Shown here piece by piece: positions 46,298-56,364 of a DNA stretch of 64,000 nucleotides. The notes under the pieces are model-generated. The model had not been told where the DNA came from and did no database searches. It saw only the letters and a list, made by a program, of their open reading frames with translations. Origin of the DNA: an uncultured Bacteroidota bacterium. Its GTDB lineage: Bacteria > Bacteroidota > Bacteroidia > Chitinophagales > Chitinophagaceae. Numbering within the stretch: position 1 is the stretch's first letter; every line of letters starts with the position of its first letter. The position numbers and the translations under genes are program-made. Location of the stretch: NCBI GenBank assembly GCA_903831575.1, contig CAIKYB010000033.1:53852-117851 (forward strand). Reading direction: 5' to 3'.

Positions 46298-46355
46298 TAG
46301 TTATTTTTTTTGATGTTTATTTTTTAGATTTGGCAATTGGGCATATTAGATCTTA

Positions 46356-46571
46356 GCATAATTTCACCCCTATGGGGTTTTGGATTCCTTGATCTATTAA
46401 TTTGCATAATTTCACCCCTATGGGGTTTTGGATTCCTTGATCTATTCATTTGCATAATTTCACCCCTATGGGGTTTTGGATTCCTTGATCTATTCATTTG
46501 CATAATTTCACCCCTATGGGTTTTGGATTCCTGATCTATTCATTTGCATAATTTCACCACATGTGGTTTTT
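46356..46571. repeat. 48-bp tandem repeat with a hairpin in each unit
   Basis: Units starting GCATAATTTCAC begin at 46356, 46404, 46452, 46500 and 46546 (periods 48, 48, 48 and 46). Each contains ACCCC-TAT-GGGGT, and the last truncated unit has the perfect palindrome ACCACATGTGGT instead. Three spacings are exact; the fourth unit lost one G and one T. Because 48 is divisible by 3 a repetitive open frame exists, but it has no gene-like features. It lies between map and the BaiN-like gene. Confidence 0.9.
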
Positions 46572-46678
46572 AATTTAATCAAACAAAAATCAACTTTTCA
46601 TTGAAAGAAACCGAAATTTTTGACTAAAGACATCATCACCAAATCAACATTTCAACTAATTTACTACTAACCAAGCAA

Positions 46679-47479
46679 CTAATAACTCCAGCTTAAATTA
46701 ATGTTTTTTCTTTCTGCCATTTCAATTTCTTCAAAAGAAGTCAAAATGTCTGCATCGCCTTTGGTTATACAAATATCATGTTCGAAATGAGCGGAGGGTT
46801 TTCTATCCTTAGTGATTACTGACCAGCCGTCCTTTAAATGAACAACTTCTTTAACACCCATATTTATCATTGGCTCAATTGCCAAAACCATTCCTTCTTT
46901 CAATTTAGGACCGGAGCCTTTTTTGCCATAGTTGGGAACCTGTGGATCTTCATGAAGTTCTCTACCTAAACCATGTCCTACCAATTCACGAACAACACCA
47001 TAGCCATGAACCTTTTCTGTATATTCCTGAATTGCATTTGCAATATCTCCGATACGATTTCCTTGTCTTGCTTTATCTATTCCTAAATACAGCGATTCCT
47101 TGGTTACTCTTAAAAGTCGTTTAACCTCCTCCGTTATTTCACCAACCGCATAAGTATAGGCGCTATCCCCATGAAATCCATTTTTGTAAACTCCAATGTC
47201 TAATGAAATAATATCTCCTTCTTTAAGGATATAATCACTCGGGAAACCATGAACAACTGCTTCGTTCATAGAAATACAAGTTGCAGCAGGGAAACCATGA
47301 TAGTTTTTAAAAGAAGGAATGGCGCCATGATCAAGAATAAATTCCTCTACTTTATTATTCACCTGCAGTGTAGTCATACCAGGCTTTAAATCAATTGCAA
47401 TTGCTGCGTGCGCCTTACCGACAAGAAGACAAGATTCGCGCATAATTTCAATTTCTTCTTTTGTTTTGTATTTAATCAT
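46679..47479 (-). CDS. map: Methionine aminopeptidase, type I
   Basis: Map removes the initiator Met from new proteins. The 266-residue protein has the metal ligands in SLDIGVYKNGFHGD, GHGLGRELHEDP, AIEPMINMG and AHFEHD, and a His in HGFPSD. It is the last gene of the ribosomal operon visible here, 72 bp after secY, across a hairpin. Confidence 0.96.
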   Translation of the reverse strand: MIKYKTKEEIEIMRESCLLVGKAHAAIAIDLKPGMTTLQVNNKVEEFILDHGAIPSFKNYHGFPAATCISMNEAVVHGFPSDYILKEGDIISLDIGVYKNGFHGDSAYTYAVGEITEEVKRLLRVTKESLYLGIDKARQGNRIGDIANAIQEYTEKVHGYGVVRELVGHGLGRELHEDPQVPNYGKKGSGPKLKEGMVLAIEPMINMGVKEVVHLKDGWSVITKDRKPSAHFEHDICITKGDADILTSFEEIEMAERKNINLSWSY

Positions 47480-47500
47480 TGATAAATAATTATTAAAAGA

Positions 47501-47527
47501 AACCCCAACGATGTGATCGCCGGGGTT
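47501..47527 (-). terminator. Hairpin between secY and map
   Basis: AACCCC / GGGGTT outer stem with an inner CGAT / ATCG pairing; on the minus strand it is followed by TTTCTTTT. It may attenuate transcription between secY and map. Confidence 0.5.
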
Positions 47528-47551
47528 ATAAATATTTTTCTATTTTTAAAA

Positions 47552-48889
47552 TTACATTCCAGATGGAACGGCTTGTCTTCCCTGTATTCTTCCACTATTC
47601 ATTAACCCATCATATTGACGCATTAATAATTGAGTTTCGATCTGTTGTAATGTATCTAAAATAACTCCAACCATAATTAAAAGCGATGTACCTCCAAAGA
47701 AAGTTGAAAAACTTTGTGACATTCCAAATATCAATTGAAATATACCAGGGAAAATACCAACCAGAGCAAGCAGAACGGCTCCTGGTAAAGTAATTCTATC
47801 CATTATTGTTCCTATATAATCTGCAGTATCCTGACCAGGTTTCACTCCAGGAATAAACCCATTATTACGCTTTAATTCATCAGCCATTTGCTTAGGATTA
47901 AAAATCAAAGCAGTGTATAAAAAGGTGAATGCAATTACACATACTGAATATACAATCATGTATACGATATTCGTATGGTCTGTGAAATATTTAGCCCAAC
48001 CATCTCCAGTAAAACCGGAAAACACTGTAGGTAAAAATAATATTGCTTGAGCAAATATGATTGGCATTACTCCAGCTGAATTTACTTTTAAAGGCAAGAA
48101 GTTTCTAGCTCCTCCCATTTGACGATTACCTACAATTGCTTTAGCATATTCTACTCCCACCTTTCTTGTACCTTGAACTAACATAATAAGCCCCATAACA
48201 ATTCCAATAAGGAATAATATTTCAACAAGCATTAATAATAATCCACCTGCTCCTCTTAATGCAAATCTTGCAGACCATTCCTGACCGAAAGCTTGTGGAA
48301 AGCGAGCAAGGATACCGATCATAATAATAAGAGATGTACCATTACCCAATCCTTTATCTGTTATTTTTTCCCCGAGCCACATTACAAATAAAGTTCCGAC
48401 AGTTAAAATTATAACTGTAGAAATCCAAAAAAAGCTGCTATAAGCAGGAATTAGTGCCCCTGCATTAGAAGGGCTTTTTAAATACCCTATATAGGCTGCA
48501 GCTTGAAAAGCTGTAACTATAATAGTAAGGTATCTTGTCCATTGGTTGATTTTTTTTCTTCCACTCTCCCCTTCCTTTTGCACTTTAGCCATTTGAGGGA
48601 CTAAGATTGTCATCAACTGCATAAAAATAGAAGCTGATATATAAGGCATGATTCCTAATGCAAAAATCGATGCTTTAGAAAAAGCTCCGCCAACAAACGC
48701 ATCTAAAAGTCCAAGGACTCCACTACTTGCGCTATTAGTAAGGTTGGCTAACTTATTCGGATCTATTCCTGGCAGTACAATAAATGAACCCAATCTGTAA
48801 ATAAAAAGCAATAATAAAGTGAACGTAATTTTATTACGTAGTTCATCAATGCTCCAAATATTTTTTAATGTAGTTATAAATTTCTTCAC
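47552..48889 (-). CDS. secY: Protein translocase subunit SecY
   Basis: SecY forms the membrane channel of the Sec translocon. The 445-residue protein shows ten membrane helices, the plug region after the first helix, and the cytoplasmic RLGSFIVLPGIDPN and VQKEGESGRKKINQWTRY loops. It follows rplO as in most bacteria. Confidence 0.97.
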   Translation of the reverse strand: MKKFITTLKNIWSIDELRNKITFTLLLLFIYRLGSFIVLPGIDPNKLANLTNSASSGVLGLLDAFVGGAFSKASIFALGIMPYISASIFMQLMTILVPQMAKVQKEGESGRKKINQWTRYLTIIVTAFQAAAYIGYLKSPSNAGALIPAYSSFFWISTVIILTVGTLFVMWLGEKITDKGLGNGTSLIIMIGILARFPQAFGQEWSARFALRGAGGLLLMLVEILFLIGIVMGLIMLVQGTRKVGVEYAKAIVGNRQMGGARNFLPLKVNSAGVMPIIFAQAILFLPTVFSGFTGDGWAKYFTDHTNIVYMIVYSVCVIAFTFLYTALIFNPKQMADELKRNNGFIPGVKPGQDTADYIGTIMDRITLPGAVLLALVGIFPGIFQLIFGMSQSFSTFFGGTSLLIMVGVILDTLQQIETQLLMRQYDGLMNSGRIQGRQAVPSGM

Positions 48890-48961
48890 GGAATATAATC
48901 AGTTTATTTTTTAGAATATGTAAAATACACATTTTACGTGTCTTCTACAAATTTTGGTAGA

Positions 48962-49411
48962 TTATTTTACTATTTCTATACTTCCGCCTGCTGCTTCAAT
49001 GATAGATTTTGCTTTTTCACTTACGGCATTAACCTTGAAAGTAAACTTCCCTTTCAATTCGCCATTACCCAAAATCTTTACAATATCATTTTGAGCAATC
49101 AATCCATTAACATAAAGATTTGGCAAACTGAATTCAGTGATACCATACTTCTCAGCATAATGATCGATTTTCCCTACATTAATAATTTTAAACTCTACTC
49201 TGTTGATATTTGTAAACCCACGTTTAGGAATACGGCGTTGAATTGGCATCTGTCCACCTTCATGGCCTTTCTTACTTTTGTAACCGGCACGACTTTGTCC
49301 ACCTTTGTTACCTTTTGTAGATGTACCACCTTTTCCACTTGCTTCACCACGACCTATACGCTTCTCTTTATGAGTTGAGCCTTTCGCTGGTTTTAAAGAA
49401 TGTAATTTCAT
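48962..49411 (-). CDS. rplO: 50S ribosomal protein L15
   Basis: L15 binds 23S rRNA late in large-subunit assembly. The 149-residue protein has the Gly-rich basic N-terminal half (RIGRGEASGKGGTSTKGNKGG) and the C-terminal signature region. It is followed by secY. Confidence 0.97.
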   Translation of the reverse strand: MKLHSLKPAKGSTHKEKRIGRGEASGKGGTSTKGNKGGQSRAGYKSKKGHEGGQMPIQRRIPKRGFTNINRVEFKIINVGKIDHYAEKYGITEFSLPNLYVNGLIAQNDIVKILGNGELKGKFTFKVNAVSEKAKSIIEAAGGSIEIVK

Positions 49412-49553
49412 ATTTTTTTGATTTTATACTTACGGGGAATCGCCCCTCGCTTTTTGATTAGTGTATTAGTTAATTGGTTGAAAAGTTAATTAGGTAAATA
49501 GAGAATGAAGATTTCAAGATAATCTAAATGCCTAATCGAAGTGTTTTTTTTAA

Positions 49554-49733
49554 TTAAAGTTCTACAACTTTCACTAAATGATTCACCTTGGTAACCATTC
49601 CTAATATTTGAGGAGTAGCTTCTACTTCAACAGATGCATTTAATTTTTTTAAACCCAATGCAATCATTGTTCTTTTTTGACGTTCTGATCTGTCAATTAC
49701 ACTTTTAACTTGTGTTACTTTTATCTTTTTCAT
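49554..49733 (-). CDS. rpmD: 50S ribosomal protein L30
   Basis: A 59-residue protein starting MKKIKVTQVKSVIDRSERQ, with TMIALGLKKLN and the C-terminal GMVTKVNHLVKVVEL typical of bacterial L30. It sits in its usual place between rpsE and rplO. The 142-bp gap to rplO contains a GGGG-CCCC hairpin at 49434-49446 and an AT-rich tract. Confidence 0.95.
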   Translation of the reverse strand: MKKIKVTQVKSVIDRSERQKRTMIALGLKKLNASVEVEATPQILGMVTKVNHLVKVVEL

Positions 49734-49796
49734 AAGCTTAATTAGCTATTTATTCTTATAATAATTCTTTGTATTAAGGGAATATATCCAGGTGCA

Positions 49797-50315
49797 TTAC
49801 CCGTTAAATACTTTTTTCAATGGTATGTTTCTAGACTTAGCAACACTAATAGGCTCACGTAAACTAGCCAAAGCTTTGAAAGTTGCTTTAACCACGTTAT
49901 GAGGATTAGCAGAACCTAAATTCTTAGCCAATACATCGGTGATTCCTGCAAACTCCAATACCGCACGCATACTACCTCCAGCGATAACACCCGTACCATG
50001 AGCGGCTGGCTTTATCAAAACTTTTGCAGCGCCTTCTTTACTTAATTGTTCGTGTGGAATAGTACCATGCATAACAGGAACTTTAATTAAGTTCTTCTTA
50101 GCATCTTCTATACCTTTAGTAATGGCTTCCTGAACTTCCTTAGCCTTACCAAGACCATGACCAACAACACCAGCTTCGTTTCCAACTACAACTAATGCAG
50201 AGAAACTGAACGCGCGGCCTCCTTTGGTTGTCTTTACTACACGGTTAATCGCAACAACTTTCTCTTTTAATTCGAGATCGCCGGCTTTCATTTTATTTAC
50301 AATTACGTTTGACAT
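49797..50315 (-). CDS. rpsE: 30S ribosomal protein S5
   Basis: S5 shapes the mRNA entry site and decoding fidelity. The 172-residue protein has the double-stranded-RNA-binding start ([19 protein letters not shown]) and the [14 protein letters not shown] and [12 protein letters not shown] motifs. Confidence 0.97.
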   Translation of the reverse strand: MSNVIVNKMKAGDLELKEKVVAINRVVKTTKGGRAFSFSALVVVGNEAGVVGHGLGKAKEVQEAITKGIEDAKKNLIKVPVMHGTIPHEQLSKEGAAKVLIKPAAHGTGVIAGGSMRAVLEFAGITDVLAKNLGSANPHNVVKATFKALASLREPISVAKSRNIPLKKVFNG

Positions 50316-50369
50316 TTATTCTATTTAATTGTTGATATTAATCTATAACTATTTCTGTTATTAGTTTTT

Positions 50370-50723
50370 TTAGAAGTCTAATCCACCTTCACGCGCACCA
50401 TCAGCTACTGCTTTAATACGGCCATGATATACATATCCGCTACGATCAAACACTACTTTTTTTACACCAAGTTCAACTGCTTTTTTAGCAATCGCTTCCC
50501 CTACCATTTTACTTTTGGTAATCTTTGGCGCTTTTTGAGCATTGATATCTTTTTGTTTTGAAGAAGCAGCTGCAATAGTAGCTCCGCTGTTATCATCAAT
50601 TAATTGAGCGTAGATTTCAGTATTACTTCTAAATACAGAAAGACGTGGTGTTGCAGCAGTACCGCTAACTTTCTTACGAATGCGGTATCTGATTTTTTGT
50701 CTTGCGCTTGATTTGTTGTTCAT
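50370..50723 (-). CDS. rplR: 50S ribosomal protein L18
   Basis: L18 binds 5S rRNA in the central protuberance. The 117-residue protein has [18 protein letters not shown] and the C-terminal [21 protein letters not shown]. Confidence 0.97.
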   Translation of the reverse strand: MNNKSSARQKIRYRIRKKVSGTAATPRLSVFRSNTEIYAQLIDDNSGATIAAASSKQKDINAQKAPKITKSKMVGEAIAKKAVELGVKKVVFDRSGYVYHGRIKAVADGAREGGLDF

Positions 50724-50814
50724 TTTATTTTATTTATTATTTCCGATACTGCCGGAAATGGATTTGAAAATAGTTTGATTTGGATAGTTAAAAAAACACT
50801 CCCAAATCTGCAAA

Positions 50815-51369
50815 TTATTTACCCGCTGATTTACCTGCTTTTCTTCTCAATACTTCGCCAACGAATTTAACACCTTTACCTTTGTACGGTTCTGGCTTAC
50901 GTAAGCTGCGAATCTTTGCACATACCTGACCTAATAATTGCTTATCAATACTTTCTAAAGTAATTGTTGGATTTTTACCTTTTTCTTGTGCCGTTACAAT
51001 TTTCAATTCCTTTGGTATTTCAAACAAAATATTATGAGAGTAACCTAAAGCTAAATCGAGAATATTTCCTTGATTAGCGGCCTTATAACCTACCCCTACT
51101 AACTCCAATTCTTTTTTGAACCCTTCTGTTACACCCTTAACCATGTTGCTCATTAAAGAACGATACAAACCATGCATTGCACGATGACGTATCTGATCTG
51201 TTGGACGTGTAAATTCAACAGTACTATCTTTCATTTCTACTTTGATATCTCTATCAATAGTTTCCTTTAATTCACCTTTTGGTCCTTTAACAGTAATGAC
51301 ATTGTCTTTACTCACTGTAACCGTAACTCCTGCTGGAATATCTACTGGTTTTTTTCCTATACGACTCAT
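50815..51369 (-). CDS. rplF: 50S ribosomal protein L6
   Basis: L6 lies near the factor-binding centre. The 184-residue protein starts MSRIGKKPVDIPAGV and ends with the signature PEPYKGKGVKFVGEVLRRKAG, both diagnostic. Confidence 0.97.
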   Translation of the reverse strand: MSRIGKKPVDIPAGVTVTVSKDNVITVKGPKGELKETIDRDIKVEMKDSTVEFTRPTDQIRHRAMHGLYRSLMSNMVKGVTEGFKKELELVGVGYKAANQGNILDLALGYSHNILFEIPKELKIVTAQEKGKNPTITLESIDKQLLGQVCAKIRSLRKPEPYKGKGVKFVGEVLRRKAGKSAGK

Positions 51370-51447
51370 TGTATTAATTTGTTAGTTTAAAAATATAAAA
51401 ATGATATGCGGTCAGCCTTGTATAGTGGGCTTAAGGCAATTTTATTT

Positions 51448-51846
51448 TTAGAATATGCTGCACAAAACCTCTCCACCTACATTTTGGGCTTTCGCTTCTT
51501 TATCAGTCATTACTCCTTTAGAAGTAGAAACGATAGCTATGCCTAATCCGTTACGAACGCGCTTAAACTCATCAGGTTTAGCATAAGAACGAAGACCTGG
51601 GCGACTGATTCTCTCTAATCTCTGAATAACAGGCAACTTAGTTGTTGCATCATATTTCAAAGCGATTTTGATTAAACCTTGTTTGCTATCTTCTTCAAAC
51701 TTATATTTAAGAATATATCCTTTATCATACAAGATTTCAGTGATACGCTTTTTCAAGTTGCTAGCTGGTATTTCTACAATACGGTGATTAGCCATTTGTG
51801 CGTTACGAATTCTTGTTAAATAATCTGCAATTGGATCAGTTACCAT
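51448..51846 (-). CDS. rpsH: 30S ribosomal protein S8
   Basis: S8 binds the central domain of 16S rRNA and in many bacteria represses the spc operon. The start is ATG 51846 ([16 protein letters not shown]), giving 132 residues; a longer frame from 51909 adds 21 residues that match no S8. The C-terminal [13 protein letters not shown] block is complete. Confidence 0.96.
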   Translation of the reverse strand: MVTDPIADYLTRIRNAQMANHRIVEIPASNLKKRITEILYDKGYILKYKFEEDSKQGLIKIALKYDATTKLPVIQRLERISRPGLRSYAKPDEFKRVRNGLGIAIVSTSKGVMTDKEAKAQNVGGEVLCSIF

Positions 51847-51936
51847 TGTTATTTCTGTTAATTGATTTAAAAATTTATTACAATGCGATATCCCGCATCT
51901 GAAAATCACTACCGATTTTATTCGGATGGTGAAATA

Positions 51937-52206
51937 TTACCAGCTTGCTTTTTTTACTCCTGGAATTTTTCCTGCAAGAGCCATGTCACGGAACATCAAA
52001 CGACTCATTCCGAAATGACGTAAGTACCCTCTTGAACGTCCAGTTAATTGACACCTGTTTTTCAAACGAACAGGTGAAGCATTTTTTGGCAAAAGATCTA
52101 AAGCTGAATAATTTCCTTCTGCTTTTAGAGCTGCTCTTTTTTCTGCATAACGAGCAACCATTTTTTGTCTTTTTGCTTGTCTGGCGATGATTGATTTTTT
52201 TGCCAT
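51937..52206 (-). CDS. rpsN: 30S ribosomal protein S14 (zinc-free type)
   Basis: The 89-residue protein has [19 protein letters not shown] and [17 protein letters not shown]. Only one Cys is present, so this is the long zinc-independent form without CxxC pairs. Its start is 3 bp from the rplE stop. Confidence 0.97.
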   Translation of the reverse strand: MAKKSIIARQAKRQKMVARYAEKRAALKAEGNYSALDLLPKNASPVRLKNRCQLTGRSRGYLRHFGMSRLMFRDMALAGKIPGVKKASW

Positions 52207-52209
52207 ATA

Positions 52210-52785
52210 CTAATTTTCAGATTTTTTAATGTTCTTAAAAGGCATTCCCATTTCTTTCAACAATTCGTAGGCTTCTTCGTTAGTACCTGCGGTTGTTACA
52301 AAAGTAATATCCAACCCTGTTATTTTATTTACTTTATCAATATCTATTTCAGGAAAGATGATTTGTTCTGTAACACCCAAAGTATAATTTCCGCGGCCAT
52401 CGAAAGACTTATCATTGATTCCTTTGAAATCACGTACACGTGGCAAAGAAACAGATACCAAACGATCTAAGAATTCGTACATTTTTACACCACGCAAAGT
52501 AACTCTTGCACCGATTGGCATATTTTTACGAAGCTTAAAATTCGAGATGTCTTTTTTAGACATCGTAGGTACAGCTTTTTGACCTGTAATGTTGCTCAAC
52601 TCATCAATAGCAATATCGATAAGTTTCTTGTCAGTTACTGCGCCATTTACACCACGATTCAAACAAATCTTAGTGATTTTAGGAGCTTGCATTACAGTTT
52701 TATAACTGAATTTTTTCATTAAAGCAGGTACAACTTCTTTTTTGTACTTATCTGCTAATCTTGGAGTATTTGTAGTTGTGCTCAT
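52210..52785 (-). CDS. rplE: 50S ribosomal protein L5
   Basis: L5 binds 5S rRNA and contacts P-site tRNA. The 191-residue protein has [23 protein letters not shown] and the [10 protein letters not shown] region. Its ATG overlaps the rplX stop by one base, indicating translational coupling. Confidence 0.97.
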   Translation of the reverse strand: MSTTTNTPRLADKYKKEVVPALMKKFSYKTVMQAPKITKICLNRGVNGAVTDKKLIDIAIDELSNITGQKAVPTMSKKDISNFKLRKNMPIGARVTLRGVKMYEFLDRLVSVSLPRVRDFKGINDKSFDGRGNYTLGVTEQIIFPEIDIDKVNKITGLDITFVTTAGTNEEAYELLKEMGMPFKNIKKSEN

Positions 52786-53123
52786 TATTTAATTACCTCC
52801 CCTGATTTTTTTGCGGTTCTAACTAATTTTCCTTTTACTCTGGTGCGTGTAATTTTAGACGGCCCTTTTGATTTCGCGTCCCATAACATTACATTACTGA
52901 TAGCTATAGGGGCTTCGATTTTTTCAATACCACCCTTTGTATTCTGGGCAGAAGGCTTAGTGTGTTTGGTTACGATGTTTACACCTTCTACCAATACACG
53001 AGCTTTGTCTACAATTACTTCCAACACTTTACGAGGCTTTTTCAAGTCTTTGTCGTCTCCGGTAATTACTACTACCGAATCGCCTTTCTTGATGTTGAAT
53101 TTTGGTTTAAATCTTGTACTCAT
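52785..53123 (-). CDS. rplX: 50S ribosomal protein L24
   Basis: L24 starts large-subunit assembly and lies by the tunnel exit. The 112-residue protein has the KOW motif [16 protein letters not shown] and the [11 protein letters not shown] region. It overlaps rplE by one base. Confidence 0.97.
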   Translation of the reverse strand: MSTRFKPKFNIKKGDSVVVITGDDKDLKKPRKVLEVIVDKARVLVEGVNIVTKHTKPSAQNTKGGIEKIEAPIAISNVMLWDAKSKGPSKITRTRVKGKLVRTAKKSGEVIK

Positions 53124-53163
53124 TTTATCTAGCTTTTGGCTTTCGCCTGATTAAATTATTTTT

Positions 53164-53532
53164 TTACAATACTTCCGGAGCAAGTGAAATAATTTTCATG
53201 TATCCTTTATCTCTCAATTCACGAGCTACTGGCCCAAAAATACGAGTGCCTCTTGGCTCATCTGAATTGTTTAACAATACAACTGCATTGTCATCAAAAC
53301 GAATATATGAACCATCTTTACGACGAAGTTTATTTACAGTACGAACGATAACTGCTTTACTTACAGTACCTTTCTTAATACCGCCTGCTGGCATGGCATC
53401 TTTTACAGTCACCACAATTTTATCGCCTATTTTAGCATAATCCTGTCCGCTATTACCTAACACTCTAATGCATAATACTTGTTTGGCTCCGCTGTTGTCT
53501 GCGACATTTAATCTACTCTCTTGCTGTATCAT
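53164..53532 (-). CDS. rplN: 50S ribosomal protein L14
   Basis: The 122-residue protein begins [17 protein letters not shown] and has the [10 protein letters not shown] and [13 protein letters not shown] signatures of L14, which forms intersubunit bridges with 16S rRNA. Confidence 0.98.
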   Translation of the reverse strand: MIQQESRLNVADNSGAKQVLCIRVLGNSGQDYAKIGDKIVVTVKDAMPAGGIKKGTVSKAVIVRTVNKLRRKDGSYIRFDDNAVVLLNNSDEPRGTRIFGPVARELRDKGYMKIISLAPEVL

Positions 53533-53626
53533 TTTATTTTGCTTTTTATTGTGGTTGTTATACCAACAATAGTAATTTATTAAAAGTCATTTCGATGTTT
53601 ACGATGACCTGTAAACGAAAGAAAAA

Positions 53627-53899
53627 TTATTTCACTTTTTCTACAACTTCTACTAATCTCCAACGCTTTGTTTTACTCAAAGGACGACTTTCCATGATCT
53701 TTACTGTATCTCCAATGCTGCACTCATTTTTTTCATCATGCGCATGAAAACTTGTAGTTTTCTTTAGGAACTTACCATAGAGTGGATGTTTAATCTTACG
53801 CTCTACCTTTACAACAATAGTTTTATCCATTTTGTTACTAGATACTACGCCTGTTCTTGTTTTCCTTAAGTTTCTTTCTATCTTATTTGTTGTTTCCAT
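53627..53899 (-). CDS. rpsQ: 30S ribosomal protein S17
   Basis: An OB-fold primary binder of 16S rRNA. The 90-residue protein has [16 protein letters not shown], the HPLYGKF loop and the C-terminal [16 protein letters not shown]. Confidence 0.97.
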   Translation of the reverse strand: METTNKIERNLRKTRTGVVSSNKMDKTIVVKVERKIKHPLYGKFLKKTTSFHAHDEKNECSIGDTVKIMESRPLSKTKRWRLVEVVEKVK

Positions 53900-53918
53900 T
53901 ATTTATTGTTTTATTGGA

Positions 53919-54128
53919 TTAAGCTCCAATTTGTAGTTTTCTTAATTGCGTTTTCAAACGTGCGATATCTCTTCTCAACAAGCGAATACTTTGAGGATTT
54001 TCGAGTGGAGAAAGAGAATGAGTGAACATTAATTTCTTAATGCGCATTTCATCTTCTTTAATTTTTGCCGTTAATTCTACCTCACTTAACCCACTTAGGC
54101 TTTTTACGAAATCAACATTTTTTGCCAT
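53919..54128 (-). CDS. rpmC: 50S ribosomal protein L29
   Basis: The 69-residue two-helix protein has VDFVKSLSGLSEVEL and IRLLRRDIARLKTQL. It lies at the tunnel exit near L23 and trigger factor, and has its usual place between rplP and rpsQ. Confidence 0.95.
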   Translation of the reverse strand: MAKNVDFVKSLSGLSEVELTAKIKEDEMRIKKLMFTHSLSPLENPQSIRLLRRDIARLKTQLRKLQIGA

Positions 54129-54156
54129 CTTCTTAAATTTGATAATGATTTAAATT

Positions 54157-54576
54157 TTATGCTTGATAGTCATGACTAACCACAAACTTTGTTAGAATTG
54201 GTAATTTTTGAGCAGCCAATTCAAAAGCTTCTTTTGCTACTTGAACAGAAACGCCATCAGCTTCAAACAAAATACGCCCTGGTTGTACAATTGCAGCCCA
54301 TCCTTCTGGATTACCTTTACCTTTACCCATCCTTACCTCTGCAGGTTTTGCAGTGATTGGTTTATCCGGGAAAATTCTTATCCATACATTTCCTTCACGC
54401 TTCATATGACGCGTCATAGCCTGACGAGCACTTTCAATTTGACGATTGGTTAACCAAACGCTATCCAATGCTTTTAAACCGAAAGTTCCGAAAGCAAGGA
54501 TTGCACCTCTTTTGGTATTGCCCTTCATTCTTCCTTTTTGCGTTTTTCTGTGCTTGCTTCTTTTTGGTTGTAACAT
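54157..54576 (-). CDS. rplP: 50S ribosomal protein L16
   Basis: The 139-residue protein starts [19 protein letters not shown] and has the conserved [11 protein letters not shown] and GRILFEADG segments. L16 helps position A-site tRNA. Confidence 0.98.
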   Translation of the reverse strand: MLQPKRSKHRKTQKGRMKGNTKRGAILAFGTFGLKALDSVWLTNRQIESARQAMTRHMKREGNVWIRIFPDKPITAKPAEVRMGKGKGNPEGWAAIVQPGRILFEADGVSVQVAKEAFELAAQKLPILTKFVVSHDYQA

Positions 54577-54665
54577 CTTATCCTAATTTGATAAATTTCT
54601 TAATTAATTTTATTTGCCTTTTTTTTGAATGTTCCAATAAGTAATAATTCAAATTGACAGTTCCG

Positions 54666-55475
54666 CTATCTTCTTCCTCCGCCGCCAGTTGCACCACCAC
54701 CTCTGCGATCACCACCTCTACCACCGCCGCCTCTGCGATCATCTCCACCACCTCTTCTATCATCTCTTCTGTCAAAACCGCCTGAAGGTCTATCTGGACC
54801 ATCATTTTTTGCTCCTGCAATAACATTTGGATTTAAATCTCTTTTACCTAATACTTCTCCTTTACAAATCCATACTTTAATTCCTATTTTACCATATACT
54901 GTTAATGCGAATACACTTGCATAATCAATATCCATACGAAGTGTATGCAATGGTGTACGACCTTGTTTAATTTCTTCGCTACGAGCTATTTCAGCTCCAC
55001 CTAAACGACCACCAACTTTAACTTTAATACCTTCAGCACCCATACGTAATGCAGAGGCTATAGACATTTTAATTGCACGTTTGTAATTAATACGATTCTC
55101 AATTTGACGAGCGATAGTATCTCCAACAATATTTGCATCCAATTCTGGTCTGCGTATTTCAAGAATATTAATCTGCACATCTTCTTTACCACATAATTTC
55201 TTCAACTCTTCCTTAATTCGATCAACTTCTCCACCACCTTTACCAATGATGATGCCTGGTTTTGAAGTGTGTATTGTTACGATCATTTTATTAAGCGTAC
55301 GCTCAATAACGATTTTAGAAATCCCACCTTTACTGATACGTGCATTAAGATAATTTCTGATTTTATTATCTTCAATTAGCTTAGTAGCATAATCTTTTTT
55401 ATGAGCAAACCAGTTGCTGTCCCAGCCACGTATAATTCCCAATCTAGCTCCTATCGGATTTGTTTTCTGACCCAT
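54666..55475 (-). CDS. rpsC: 30S ribosomal protein S3 with Arg/Gly-rich tail
   Basis: S3 forms part of the mRNA entry tunnel and its helicase site. The 269-residue protein has the KH motif [11 protein letters not shown] and the [12 protein letters not shown]-terminal domain. After about residue 225 comes a low-complexity tail rich in Gly, Arg and Asp (blocks [16 protein letters not shown]). The usual family length is about 210-240, so the tail is an extra disordered RGG-type extension, probably RNA-binding. Confidence 0.97.
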   Translation of the reverse strand: MGQKTNPIGARLGIIRGWDSNWFAHKKDYATKLIEDNKIRNYLNARISKGGISKIVIERTLNKMIVTIHTSKPGIIIGKGGGEVDRIKEELKKLCGKEDVQINILEIRRPELDANIVGDTIARQIENRINYKRAIKMSIASALRMGAEGIKVKVGGRLGGAEIARSEEIKQGRTPLHTLRMDIDYASVFALTVYGKIGIKVWICKGEVLGKRDLNPNVIAGAKNDGPDRPSGGFDRRDDRRGGGDDRRGGGGRGGDRRGGGATGGGGRR

Positions 55476-55506
55476 ATTCGGTTTTTAAATATTAGTGTGT
55501 TTAGAA

Positions 55507-55953
55507 TTAATCTTTTTTAGTTGAATTTGCTTTTTTTGGAGCTGCTGCTTTTTTTGGCTTTGCAACTTCTGCAACTGTTACAGCTTCTTCAACAACTGGA
55601 ACGGTTTTTACATTTGAACCAAAAGCATCAACAATGACTGTTACGTGATTGCTACGTTTACGTACTCTGTAACCACGACCTTGTGGTGCTGGACGCATAC
55701 GTTTGATTACTCTTGCTGCATCTACAAAAATCGTTTTTACAACTAATGTAGACTCATCAGCACCTTCATTTTTTTGTTTCCAATTACTGATTGCTGATAC
55801 TACCAACTTACGTAAAGGCACTGCAGGGTGTTTTGGATTGTGCTCTAAAACTGCTAATGCTTTTTCTACTTTCATACCGCGTATAAGATCTACTAATAGA
55901 CGCATCTTACGTGGTGAAGTTGGATAATTATTTAATTTTGCTACTGCTTCCAT
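55507..55953 (-). CDS. rplV: 50S ribosomal protein L22 with Lys/Ala tail
   Basis: L22 lines the exit tunnel. The 148-residue protein has [19 protein letters not shown] and the [20 protein letters not shown] hairpin (reads [15 protein letters not shown]). A tail from about residue 130 ([17 protein letters not shown]) is not part of the core fold and resembles the KKAAP protein at 4899. Confidence 0.97.
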   Translation of the reverse strand: MEAVAKLNNYPTSPRKMRLLVDLIRGMKVEKALAVLEHNPKHPAVPLRKLVVSAISNWKQKNEGADESTLVVKTIFVDAARVIKRMRPAPQGRGYRVRKRSNHVTVIVDAFGSNVKTVPVVEEAVTVAEVAKPKKAAAPKKANSTKKD

Positions 55954-56024
55954 ATTATTAGTTTGAAAGGTTTAAATCGTTAACGTGCTTTTTATTTTAA
56001 TAACGTTAACCATTAAACGTCTTA

Positions 56025-56294
56025 TTAAATCTTTTTACTTGAGTGACCTCTGAAATTTCTTGTTGGAGCAAATTCTCCTAATTTATGTCCAACCATAAAT
56101 TCCGTTACATAAACTGGAATGAATTTATTCCCATTATGAACTGCGAAAGTTTGTCCAACAAAATCCGGAGTAATCGTACTTCTGCGACTCCATGTTTTTA
56201 CTACCGTTTTTTTTGCTTTGCCTTCTATGATAGCATTAACTTTCATTTCAAGTTTTGCTTCGATATAAGGTCCTTTTTTTAACGAACGAGCCAT
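56025..56294 (-). CDS. rpsS: 30S ribosomal protein S19
   Basis: The 89-residue protein starts [15 protein letters not shown] and has [22 protein letters not shown] and [12 protein letters not shown]19 lies in the head of the small subunit near the A-site tRNA. Confidence 0.98.
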   Translation of the reverse strand: MARSLKKGPYIEAKLEMKVNAIIEGKAKKTVVKTWSRRSTITPDFVGQTFAVHNGNKFIPVYVTEFMVGHKLGEFAPTRNFRGHSSKKI

Positions 56295-56364
56295 GTGTTA
56301 TGTTGTTTTTGTTTATTTTCCGGAGTTAACCGAATATTTTAACAATTAATTGAAAATTTAAATT

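Noticed and set aside
46337..46534. Open frame of 65 codons with a 16-residue repeat
   Set aside because: It exists only because the tandem unit is 48 bp, a multiple of three. It has no promoter or family and the repeat is better explained by its hairpins.
46356..46571. Possible CRISPR array
   Set aside because: Units are contiguous 48-bp copies with no variable spacers and no cas genes are nearby.
54578..54826. 82-codon ORF in another frame of the rpsC 3' end
   Set aside because: Its composition comes from the Gly/Arg repeat tail read out of frame.
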